Shown here piece by piece: positions 43,320 to 52,574 of a stretch of DNA of 64,000 nucleotides. This stretch comes from Kalaharituber pfeilii (taxonomy: Eukaryota; Ascomycota; Pezizomycetes; Pezizales; Pezizaceae): the NCBI GenBank assembly GCA_015179045.1, contig WHUZ01000028.1:124001-188000 (forward strand). Direction: 5' to 3'. A program made the position numbers and the translations under genes. The notes below the pieces were generated by a model. It made no database searches and was not told the DNA's origin. It saw only the letters and a program-made list of their open reading frames with translations. How positions within the stretch are numbered: position 1 is the first letter of the stretch; every line of letters begins with the position of its first letter.

Positions 43320-43817
43320 AAAGCCCACAACGTCGGTCTTTTGTTCCAGTATGCATAGATAGGGGTGTTCAAATAAACGGTTCTCTTTTCTTTCTTGTTT
43401 TTTGCTTCTGTTTTTTGCAAATAGAAAAAAAGCGACGCTTTGAATTGAGGCTTCCCCAACTCAAGAGAAACAACCTGCCCAGGGTCTCTATCTCCTAAGA
43501 TTATTTGCATTTTTGCGTAGAAGCCTGAAAACAAAATTTTCGCATGTCCAAACAACGAGTTAGTTGTAGAGTAGTGTTTGACCAGGTGAGGAGTTTCGGT
43601 TCCGATAGAAAAGGAGGTTTTCGGAGAAAGAACCCCCAGGAAAATGAAGCTACTTGGTAAATTAAATTGGTATTCAATTTTCAGGACTTGCATCGTATAA
43701 TCCCTCTGATGATTGAACACCCCACCTCAGAAGAAGCAAATAAAGCAGAGAATACTGGCCAGAACAGTGTACAATTCTGCTCAATGGTGATATGTGCATC
43801 TGCGAAAAGTGCATGCT

Positions 43818-43819
<2 letters not shown>
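43320..43819 (+). repeat. Segmental duplication, copy 1 (continues at 44734-44900)
   Basis: Parallel in order and orientation to 46230-46830, for example TTGCGTAGAAGCCTGAAAAC against TTGCGTAGCAACCTGAACAC. The copy is split by the LINE at 43820-44733. Similarity is moderate (roughly 70-75% by eye). No gene recognised in it. Confidence 0.65.
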
Positions 43820-43853
<34 letters not shown>

Positions 43854-44733
43854 CACATAACCCCGCTTGTAGCACTTGGCCATGGCAGGGCCCCTGGGCA
43901 AGCCCTCATAGCCCGGAGACAGGCTAAACTAACTCACTACGTACATGGCCCCCACGCGCCATCGCCCCCGCTCTCCTAGCTTCTAGAACTTGACCCCGCA
44001 TTCTCCTACCTTCTAGAACTTGACCCCAGCGAAGAAATTCTCCAAAACGTCATACTCCTCCCCATTCTCCGCCTTTCTCTTCCAATTCTTTTCCATGTCG
44101 CCCCACCTCTCAAAGCCTTCTGGACGGGTCTTCTGGTTTCTGCATCGGAAAGCGAGATGCTCCCCGGTTTGCACCTCCCCGCACCTGCACTTATCCGACT
44201 CAGCCGCCCCTATCCTCTTCAACCACACTGCACACCTCCCTCTCTCCAGGCGCAAGGCAGTGAAATTGGATACTGCCATCCTATTCCACTCCATGACCTT
44301 TCCTCCTCCAAAGCCCTCCACTTCTCTCTTCTCCTTCCTCCACGCCTTCACCCTCTGGCGCACCCCACTTCCGGTGGCCACCTCCTTCCCCTGCATCACC
44401 GTCCCCTTCTTCGCCCACTCATCCGCCTTCTCATTTCCTGCGATTCCGATGTGAGCCTTGACCCACATCAATTTCGCATCTCCTCCCTTCTTCTTCCTCC
44501 TCGCTACCGCGTTCACCACCCTTCTCACATCCTCGGTCTTTCCCTTTCCCTCCTTGCCTGCCTTCTGAATCGCCATGACAGCAGCTTCAGAATCTAAGCA
44601 AACCAGGACCGGTACCTCCTCCGGTACACTCTCCAGCGCCCTTCTCACCCCCCTCACCTCCCCGTCAAAAACCGTCGCCGTTCTCCCTACTACCTCCGCC
44701 ACCACCGCTGATCTCCCCCACACCCCCGCCCCC
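43820..44733 (-). mobile_element. 5'-truncated LINE with tail A and target duplication
   Basis: Flanked by the 14-bp repeat AAAGTGCATGCTAA (43806-43819 and 44734-44747). The minus strand carries the C-terminal half of RNase H (VCLDSEAAVMAIQKAGKEGK near 44600, LMWVKAHIGIAGNEKADEWA near 44450), the finger CRCGEVQTGEHLAFRC near 44180 and the end VLENFFAGVKF at 44013. The 3' UTR with tail A (CCATGGCAGGGCCCCTGGGC in the plus sense) and poly(A) follow. The ORF part is open, so the insertion is recent. Close to LINE 1. Confidence 0.9.
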
Positions 44734-45252
44734 AAAGTGCATGCTAAGAGTCCAAAGCTACCAATGAGTTTGCAAATTGCCGAATGCATAAACATTAAGA
44801 GTACCAAATTTCATAGCCCCGCTCCCACAATTCTACAAGCACGACGATCCTATGGGCAATAGGCTAACAGCAACCAAACTCACTTATCCCTCGCGGCAGG
44901 CACTCCGGCAACATATAAAAAGAAACAGTCTTTTTAGGTGAGAAAATAAAGTGAAAAAGGAAATACACGTTAATGTTTTTAATCCTGTCAGTTATGACAG
45001 TGCTTTCGTGACTTTCGTAATGACAGGAGATTCATAAACCCCATATGCCAGTCATCGAGTTCAATGAATCCAACAGGCCGTGATCTGCATTGGACTGAAA
45101 CCGCCTGGACCGGTCCAGGCCGGTATTCTCAGTGGCCTGGACCGGCCTGGACCGGCCTGATCCACATGAATCAGGCCAACCAGGCCAGTCCAGGCCAATC
45201 AGGCCGGTCCAGGCCAATCAGGCCGGTCCAGGCCATTCAGGCCATTCAGGCC

Positions 45253-45428
45253 TGTTAGAGATCTACAGTAATGTCGGAGTGTCGGAGGTGTCGGATATCA
45301 GAGAGGTCCGTGATAAAGGGTGGTAAGGGCCCGAGAGCAACCTCATGCTCTATGTATATAGGTGTATTACTTTGGCTACTCTCTCTACGAAGGAATAACA
45401 ATCATCTCTTTCTACCCAAAGCTCAACA
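45253..45428 (+). mobile_element. Solo LTR (176 bp), copy 1
   Basis: TGTTAGAGATCTACAG ... CTACCCAAAGCTCAACA with the 5-bp duplication AGGCC (45248-45252, 45429-45433). It differs from the copy at 50067-50242 at only two positions. Confidence 0.9.
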
Positions 45429-45574
45429 AGGCCGGCTCAGGCCATTCAGGCCGGTTCAGGCCATTCAGGCCGGTTCAGGCCATTCAGGCCGGTTCAGGCC
45501 AATTAAACGAATCACTCCACAGCTATCCAGCTGAATTGAGGCCAGCATTTACCAGATTGTTTGAGTATTTAAAT

Positions 45575-45575
<1 letters not shown>

Positions 45576-45616
<41 letters not shown>

Positions 45617-45633
45617 CATTAATCGCTTGCCGC
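45576..45633 (-). mobile_element. Tail-B insertion in the hAT MITE
   Basis: A T run of about 36, AATATCATTAATCGCTTGCC, flanked by the 12-bp repeat AGTATTTAAATG (45564-45575, 45634-45645). Confidence 0.85.
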
Positions 45634-46229
45634 AGTATTTAAATGAGTAGAATCTCGCGTATGTCTAGAATTTTAAACAGCAACGGTCTGCGACTTTTGT
45701 CAAGTATGTAGCACACTTCGTATTCAAGTAAATATACTAAGAAATATTTTAGAAATGATGGACCTTCCAGATAATACAACAGACTGGACTCAATTCTTCG
45801 ATGATGATACCTGATGCGCAACTGTCAATTACTGATCGTGGAAATATCCAGGACTATTAAAATCTAATTCACCTGGGTTAAATTCCAAAATCGCTTGAAT
45901 TTACGTAAATGGCCTGGTCGGCCTGGACTGGCCTGAATGGCCTGAACCGGCCTGAATGGCCTGAACATGGCCTGATGGTTCAGGCCAGGCCAGGCCCAGA
46001 ATTTCACGGTCCAGGCCTGGCCTGGCCTGGCCTGTTGGATTCATTGATCGAGTTTTTCATCACGCAACATAAGAAACAGAAAAGAAAAGAAATGAATAGG
46101 AAAGGAAAATAGGGGTATCCAACAAGAACCAACCAGATAACAGTCAGGTAACCAACTTTTAGGGAAGGAGACAGCAACCAAGGCCTCTAAGGTATCAAGT
46201 GGGGTACGAATAACACACTGCATCTATGT

Positions 46230-46830
46230 TTTCTTTTCTTCCTTTGCCTTCAAGTTTTTCCGTTCTGACTTCTCATAATTTTTGAGCCTATTCGTGGCCA
46301 TCGTTCAGTTTTTCAAGCTGCCCCATATGTCGGAACCCCCTTGGATAGAGGCTTTCTGCAACCCGAAAGAACAATCTGCCCCGGGTCTCTATTTTCTAGG
46401 TTTTTGTTACATTATTGCGTAGCAACCTGAACACAAAATTTCGCATGTCAGGAAAATCAGTTGCACCGCATGAGTCCGGTTCCGATACAAGAGGTTGTTT
46501 CCGGGGAAAGAACCCCAGGGGAATAAAATTGCTTGGTATTCGATTTTCAGGACTTAATAAAGACCCCCTCAGAAAAAACAAACTAAAGCAGAAAATGATG
46601 GTCAAAATAGTGTGGAATACTGCTCAATGGTAATAAATGCATCAGGTAAAAGGGCATAACAAGAGCGCGATACTGCTAATGAATTTCCAAAATTGCGGAA
46701 TTTGGGGGATACATAAACAATGCGGGTACCAAACCTCAATCCTTGTGTGGGCAACTCTACAAGCACCACGAGGCAACAGGCAACAGTAAACCAAACTCAA
46801 CAGCAGTCCTTCATTTCGACACACGCTCGG
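46230..46830 (+). repeat. Segmental duplication, copy 2
   Basis: Counterpart of 43320-43819 plus 44734-44900, without the LINE. It ends close to the 3' end of the nucleotidyltransferase-like gene. Confidence 0.65.
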
Positions 46831-46906
46831 CAGATACTATGGTAACACCGTTCCAGAGCCCCCTTGGCAGCTAATCCAGTGCCGCCCGCTGCTCCTTCCT
46901 GCAAGA

Positions 46907-47554
46907 CTAACCATTCTGCACTGGGACCCCAATATTCATTAACAACTGCCGCTCCGATTCATCAAACAGCTCGATTGCCGCCCGTGCCCAATCCGTCAAC
47001 ATGACAGTAAAACGCATTTCTCGCGACAACATCATCCTGGCAATCTGTACAGCGTCGGCCTTGTCTTGACACCCCTTCTGCCGCCGCCACTCTGGCCCGT
47101 TTGGACCTAATCTGTCGTTTGTTGCACATAGTTTAGAAAACAGGCACCGAGATAGTCCCAGTACTGGGATGTCATCAACGATGTCCAAAGTTCCAGGGTC
47201 ATCTGGCCCGAAGCGGAGCCAAGCCACTGCGTTCGGGCATGCGCAAAGAAGTTGTAATTCGGACCTGGTTTCCCCTCCAACCTGTTGGTGGCGATATATC
47301 AGGCGGCACTGGTTAAGCTCATAGTGTTGTGGGTATCGTGATAGCAACAGTTCCCGGACGACAACTCCATCCTTCACGAATATGATAACGTCAATGTCTC
47401 TGGATGGCCTGCTCCGGGGAACACCTTGCAAAGCGAGTGCTACCGAGCCGGCAACACAGTAGCGGATATTCAGACTCTCCAAATGCGTTGACACTACTTG
47501 TGCGTGTTGTAGCCGAATCTGGGTGATGTCTTGCTGAGTTGTCATATTTGTCAT
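46907..47554 (-). CDS. Nucleotidyltransferase-like protein (215 aa)
   Basis: Complete frame from ATG (MTNMTTQQDITQIRLQHAQV) to stop. Residues about 30-60 read RYCVAGSVALALQGVPRSRP then SRDIDVII. The pattern glycine-serine, helix, R-x-S/T-x-D-I-D is the active-site signature of the nucleotidyltransferase superfold (MNT/DUF-type 'GGx..R.T.DID'), with the two Asp of RDID as metal ligands. The rest has the size of small stand-alone fungal members; no C-terminal helical partner domain is recognised. Substrate unknown. It is divergent from the phosphoesterase gene with 404 bp between the two starts, so they may share a promoter. No intron needed. Confidence 0.6.
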   Translation of the reverse strand: MTNMTTQQDITQIRLQHAQVVSTHLESLNIRYCVAGSVALALQGVPRSRPSRDIDVIIFVKDGVVVRELLLSRYPQHYELNQCRLIYRHQQVGGETRSELQLLCACPNAVAWLRFGPDDPGTLDIVDDIPVLGLSRCLFSKLCATNDRLGPNGPEWRRQKGCQDKADAVQIARMMLSREMRFTVMLTDWARAAIELFDESERQLLMNIGVPVQNG

Positions 47555-47958
47555 GGTGCTCGCAGGGGCTATAGCTAGCTGAACGATGAATGAGTACGAG
47601 GTGTAGGCAGCTCACCGAGCGTGTGTACGTTCAGCTTCCCTTGATGTGGCCCCAGCTGCGCAGTATTTGCCTGTAACCCCGCACGCAGGCTTACGTGACC
47701 ACAAAAAAGCAAAGAAGATTGCGGCGCAGAGAGATTGCTAACATAAGACCTATGCCAAGACACCTGTACCGGTCTGCAACACGTGATACTATTGCTTACT
47801 TAGCGAGCTTGCACCGCGCTAACGCAGGCTCTTGGCAGCCTTGGCAGTCTCTTTTTCATCACTCCCTGAGCTATAAATACTCACCATCACACGACACGAT
47901 CCTCCGGAATCAAGAATCTTCCGGAATCAAGAATCCATCCAATAACTCTTCTTCCGTC
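47555..47958. promoter_or_regulatory. Divergent promoter region
   Basis: Between two head-to-head genes. GAGCTATAAATACTC at about 47868-47882 is a TATA box about 85 bp before the ATG at 47959. The direct repeat TCCGGAATCAAGAATC (47902-47936) lies in the leader. GTGACCACAAAAAAGC at 47695 opens a longer frame that needs a GTG start. Confidence 0.5.
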
Positions 47959-48993
47959 ATGGACATGCAAGCACTAAAGCGCAGCAACAGCTGTGCAGCG
48001 GCTACGGAGAATCTCCCTCCGTGCGATGCGCCGAGCCCATGTACCCAATCGTCATCTTCTTCCTCACTTACCCTGTCCGGCGGCACAGCTCCCATTTCTC
48101 TTGTCTGCATCAGCGACCTTCATGCCCTCCCGCTCCCTGCACTGCCCCCCGGAGACGTTCTCCTGATCGCTGGGGATCTCAGTGAAGGCCGTCCCGCGCA
48201 ACTTTTCTCCCGCCTTGCCGTCCTTAATGATCTCACCAGCCGCTTCCAGTACATAATTCTCATTGCAGGTAACCACGACCGCGCTCTTTCCCACTTCTGT
48301 GACTCTCGCGATGCTGCGCAATATGACGATCTTTGCCAACGAATTGCTCTCCGTGGCGTATTCTACATAGCACGCTCAAAAAGGATCATATACCTGGAGA
48401 ACACCGGCGTGACGCTCACAGTGCGAGGGAGGAAGATTCGCGTGTGGGGCTCCCCGTGCTCGCTAGCTACTTCGAAGCAGACAGCGTTTGGGTATTCATC
48501 CCAGCAGGCGCAAGAGCTGTGGGCCCAAGTACCTGAGGGGACGGATATCTTGTTAACGCATGGTCCGCCACTGGGCTATCTTGACAATGACGGTTGTGCG
48601 GGAAAAAATCTAGGATGCATAGAGCTCACAAAGGCCTTGTGGAGAGTGAGACCAAGAGCCCATGTATTTGGGCATGTGCATGCCGGATATGGGACTGCAA
48701 TCATCAGGTACGATGAAGTCCAGAAACAGTATGAGCAAGCAGTGGCAAAGAAAAATGAGATACACTTGGAAACAGAAGGGAGAGCATTGCAACAGAGAGC
48801 AGGAAGATACGTGCCGCCATCTCAAAGGAGGAGTCAGGCTGGACAATCCTCCATAACGGAGCTGCAGATGCCGGTGGAGATGACGGCCCAGGTACTCCAT
48901 GTTCCCCTGGCGACAGGCACAGGTACTGTATTGGTGAATGCAGCAGTCAAGGGTGGCAAGGAAACAAGGAATCCGATTGTGGTAATGATTTAG
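47959..48993 (+). CDS. Calcineurin-like metallophosphoesterase, MPPED type (344 aa)
   Basis: Starts MDMQALKRSNSCAAATENLP after a TATA box. All five metallophosphoesterase motifs are present in order: D53-x-H55 (CISDLHA), GD73 (LIAGDLSE), GN105-H106-D (LIAGNHDRA), H201 (LTHGPPLGYLD) and G-H239-x-H241 (HVFGHVHAGYG). The THGPPLGYLD form is typical of the MPPED1/MPPED2-like family, which are dinuclear-metal phosphodiesterases of poorly known natural substrate. Residues 1-40 are Ser-rich and probably disordered; the tail past residue 260 (QQRAGRYVPPSQRRSQ) is a family-external extension. No intron, no frameshift. Host gene, likely functional. Confidence 0.85.
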   Translation: MDMQALKRSNSCAAATENLPPCDAPSPCTQSSSSSSLTLSGGTAPISLVCISDLHALPLPALPPGDVLLIAGDLSEGRPAQLFSRLAVLNDLTSRFQYIILIAGNHDRALSHFCDSRDAAQYDDLCQRIALRGVFYIARSKRIIYLENTGVTLTVRGRKIRVWGSPCSLATSKQTAFGYSSQQAQELWAQVPEGTDILLTHGPPLGYLDNDGCAGKNLGCIELTKALWRVRPRAHVFGHVHAGYGTAIIRYDEVQKQYEQAVAKKNEIHLETEGRALQQRAGRYVPPSQRRSQAGQSSITELQMPVEMTAQVLHVPLATGTGTVLVNAAVKGGKETRNPIVVMI

Positions 48994-49243
48994 GGTGATT
49001 TGGTCATGAATTATTCTCATGGTTTACCGGGTATTATCAATAAATCACGTACCCCATGCATCACACGTTCAGTAGGAGTGTCTGTATGGAGTGGTATAAC
49101 CGCTCTCTCTCCAAAAAGGCCAACCATTTGGCAGACTAAGTGACCCTGCATCCGCCATACCGAGTGTTGTGGCGCTGTAGGAAGGCACAAGACAAAATTC
49201 CAAGGAGGAAGGAAAGAGCAGCAGCCCTCTTGCAGAGCGTGGA

Positions 49244-49305
49244 TTTTTTTTTTTTTTTTTTTTTTATATCAGTACTCGCATGCCGCCCTATGGGCTATGG
49301 TGAGG
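49244..49305 (-). mobile_element. Tail-B insertion behind the phosphoesterase gene
   Basis: T run, ATATCAGTACTCGCATGCCG, CCCTATGGGCTATGGTGAGG, flanked by the 13-bp repeat TGCAGAGCGTGGA (49231-49243, 49306-49318). Confidence 0.9.
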
Positions 49306-49318
49306 TGCAGAGCGTGGA

Positions 49319-50061
49319 GCAACAAAACTACAGAGGGCTCTCTGCGTAAGGGACCGTGAAGCATGCTGTCGAAGGAAGCGACGCAATATGGGGAGAGTTA
49401 GTGTAAACTTCCAACGCGGGGTTGGGCCAGAGATATATATTCCCTGGCTTTCTCCCCCGACGGACGGCTACTCGCACCCCCGGGGGTATATCTCAAACTG
49501 GGAGACTCTGCAGCTGGTAAATAACACTTCGTGGGGGGGAAAAAAAAAAAGTATCAGGATGCCTTAAATTCGTCTAGGGACAGTAAATTCCAGTTTTCTA
49601 TCCATGTTGAAATTTATTTTGATGTGCAAAGAGGATTACCATACTCCGTACTTAATAGGTATTATAAAACGGTCTTAGAAGCCTTACAAAGTAGGAAAAG
49701 GTTCTCGGGAAGGGCACTGGGGAGGTACGTTCTACTGCTAGATGATTGATATACGCCTTTATTTTTTTTTAAGGAAGGTGGGGGGGAGTGGAAGGGGTAA
49801 CGAATGTGCTAGAAGGACATTGATAAGCCGTGGTAAGTTGCTTATTGGGATGTATAGGGTCATAATTTATTTTATTTTATTTTGTTGATATGATGGGGTT
49901 ACATAGCGGGGGGGGGGCCAGCGCGAGCAGAAGTATAGACTTTGAGGAGTGAGAACTATGCACACATTAATGAGGGTACCCAAGAGCGTCTGTTGAAGGT
50001 AAGTATTGAAATTTCACCGGGACATGGGATACTTCCGGAAGTCATGCTAAAACATTCTGTG
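49319..50061. other. Gene-poor stretch
   Basis: A 72-codon open frame at 49531-49749 has no motif I know. Runs of G near 49517, 49785 and 49908. Nothing else. Confidence 0.35.
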
Positions 50062-50066
50062 GGCCT

Positions 50067-50242
50067 TGTTAGACATCTACAGTAATGTCGGAGTGTCGGA
50101 GGTGTCGGATATCAGAGAGGTCCGTGATAAAGGGTGGTAAGGGCCCGAGAGCAACCTCATGCTCTATGTATATAGGTGTATTACTTTGGCTACTCTCTCT
50201 ACGAAAGAATAACAATCATCTCTTTCTACCCAAAGCTCAACA
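50067..50242 (+). mobile_element. Solo LTR (176 bp), copy 2
   Basis: TGTTAGACATCTACAG ... CTACCCAAAGCTCAACA, 5-bp duplication GGCCT (50062-50066, 50243-50247). Near-identical to 45253-45428. Confidence 0.9.
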
Positions 50243-50623
50243 GGCCTGAATGGTGATCAAAGGAGTTGAAATTGCGCGGATACTATGGGTCAATACAGTA
50301 ACTCAGTTCCGAACCTCACTTAGCAAACTGCACTGGGCTCACTTTCCTGCCTCCCTTACGACTGGCTATAATTGGAGCTGTCATCACCGCGCGAATTCCG
50401 AAGCGATACGCAAACATGTCAGCCATACCCTGAAGAATGTTGCAATGAATTGGCACAAATTAAGAATATCGGGAAAAGGGAAGGAAAAATAGATGGGAAA
50501 AACATTACAACCTTAGCACGAGCATTAGCACACACTTTTCCATCGTACCGAACCCCTTATATACCCAAATCCCCGGATACCCATAAATCCCAGCTTGGAT
50601 CCCGCAAACACGCTTGTTGTTTC

Positions 50624-50885
50624 AAGAAGCAGCTCCTGTCGCTTCGGAATTCACGCCCAACACACTGAGGTTTCCCTCGCACGATATTCGAGACCTAGTT
50701 CTGTACCCTTTGGACCCACAGCTCCGATGCCTCATGAGACCGACAATTTGCTTGTTTTTTAATACGCAGCGCCTGTCACTTTTTTTTTTTTTTTTTTATT
50801 TCATTACTCGCATGCCGCCCTATGGGCTATGGCGAGGGAAAAAATCAACAGCGCCTGTCACTTTGGAATTCACGCCCAATCCAGT
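50624..50885. repeat. Diverged direct repeat split by a tail-B insertion
   Basis: AGCTCCTGTCGCTTCGGAAT (50631) and AGCGCCTGTCACTTTGGAAT (50850), both followed by TCACGCCCAA, about 220 bp apart. Confidence 0.55.
50783..50848 (-). mobile_element. Tail-B insertion
   Basis: T run, ATTTCATTACTCGCATGCCG, CCCTATGGGCTATGGCGAGG and a short A-rich joint, flanked by the 16-bp repeat CAGCGCCTGTCACTTT (50767-50782, 50849-50864). Confidence 0.9.
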
Positions 50886-52574
50886 CTGGCTGCCTCCGCT
50901 GACCATATTATATGCCTGGATCTTCTAGATCTCCCGTGCACCCACGATTTGGATACCTTGTGATACCCACGAATCTCCAGTGTACCCACAACACCCGGTA
51001 TCCACCAATTAATCAGAACCAAGATGCCATAGGTATAAAACTTCAATAGGTATAAGAAGTGGAGTAATCACAAATTTTCGGATAAAGGGAAAAGAACAGA
51101 GAAATAAGAGAAACAAACTAACCCTCGGGAGTAGTCGAGTTACTGAGGATGAAAGTGCTTTATTCCTGCCTAAGAAGAAAAAGTGTGAATGGGCCAGAGA
51201 TGCGAGAGAGTCTAGAAGAGGCGGAGAGCGACAGAAGGGGCGGAGCTGAAAGCTATGTCAGCGCGGTCATATACTATTGATGTCACAAGGGGTTAATCTT
51301 ACGCAACAAGCTTGTTAGTGGCTGTCGTGATATCAGCGGCGGCGTGAAACGACGTGGAGAGGCAGAGTTGGGTGTGTTGGAGGGAGAAAGGTCTGTCGGG
51401 GAAGCGCCGGGAGGACGGTGGGAGAGGCTGTCCGGAGGGGCTGCCGGAGGAGCTGTTGGAGATGCGAGAGGGGGGGAGGAGGGAGAGGCGACAGTGCAGG
51501 GTGAGCGGGAAGTACTGTAGTACGAGTGAATCCGGGAGAGGCGGGGATAGTCTAGGGGCAGGGACGTGAGCCGCTTGCGCGATGCTGAAGTGGCGATGGA
51601 AGAGGCTGCCTGGCTGTGGAGGGCCGTGACGGTCGGAGAAGATGCCCAGCGGCAGGTACCGGCAAGGGGAGCAATAACAGAGGCATTCGGAGCGGGAGAG
51701 CCTTGGCGCCTTGGCGCGAGACTGGTGGGTCTAGGAAGAGGGGGCCTTTTCGAAATGAGCCTCACCTCCCCCGTAACATACACCATTTAGGAGATATTAC
51801 CATTTCGGTGCAAGAAGCAAGGGAATTATTATGGCCGTTGAGAAGTCGATTGCGAACTCAATGCTTGCCATGATCTTCGCAGTTCCATATTAAGTCCACT
51901 ACTGATGTATACTCTTCGGCAATTTTTTTACCTTCTGTACGAAAAACCCCCCGTATTTTATAACCGTAATATCATTGTTAATGGGCAAATTTCCGTTAGT
52001 ACTGGGAATGGGTTCTTGTACAAGGTTCATGCATAACCGGTTTGTTGTAGGAAAACGGTTTTGCGGTGGAAAAACAGTTAGGTCACGCCAAGTGGTTAGC
52101 ATAAATTACACAATCCAGATACACAACAGTAAAATATCTGCAACCTAAGAACTTACGCAATAGTTTAAATTGCTTAATAATGTGAGTCCTAATACAAGTT
52201 TCTATACCAAACAGTATATGTATCCTAATCAAGTACTAATATCAACTATGTAAATACTACAACCATATTTTTGAGATAATTATATATTTATCTGTACTAT
52301 TATAAAAATTTAATAGTAATTTTTTTACTATAGTAATATGTTTCTGACTGTATTATTCTATAGCAGTATATTTCTTAGTACAATAGTAAGGGTTTTTATA
52401 AACTATAATGCTACTTTTAAAAATATGAAATAGTTTTCAATTAAACGTATCTATAATAGTATATCTTAATAATTATTTCTACTACTTAAAACTACCTAAA
52501 TAGATACAAATAAAAAGAGTAAATTAAGAAGCAATGAATATAAAAGATAGCAAGAAAAGTTATAGCTCAAGCAA
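50865..52574. other. GC-rich then AT-rich spacer
   Basis: 51283-51786 is GC-rich, has a Ser/Pro-rich open frame on the minus strand and ends in CCTCCCCCGTAACA, like the right end of a TGTTACG-type LTR. I could not find a matching duplication, so I do not call an LTR. From 52100 to 52570 the sequence is strongly AT-rich without a frame. Confidence 0.4.

Larger units (their letters stand above)
45062..46046 (-). mobile_element. GGCC-rich hAT-type MITE, copy 2
   Basis: Both ends carry the intact terminal repeat CAATGAATCCAACAGGCC; the 8-bp duplication ATCGAGTT lies at 45054-45061 and 46047-46054. Same unique core as copy 1 (TTAAACAGCAACGGTCTGCG and CAACTGTCAATTACTGAT). Two later insertions sit inside: solo LTR 45253-45428 and tail-B copy 45576-45633. 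Confidence 0.9.

Noticed and set aside
47695..47958. Longer N-terminus of the phosphoesterase
   Set aside because: It needs a GTG start and would overlap the TATA box at about 47870; the ATG at 47959 lies at the expected distance.
51283..51786. 167-codon Ser/Pro-rich minus-strand ORF and possible LTR
   Set aside because: Low-complexity frame in a GC-rich block; the CCGTAACA end looks like an LTR but no 5-bp duplication or clear left end was found.
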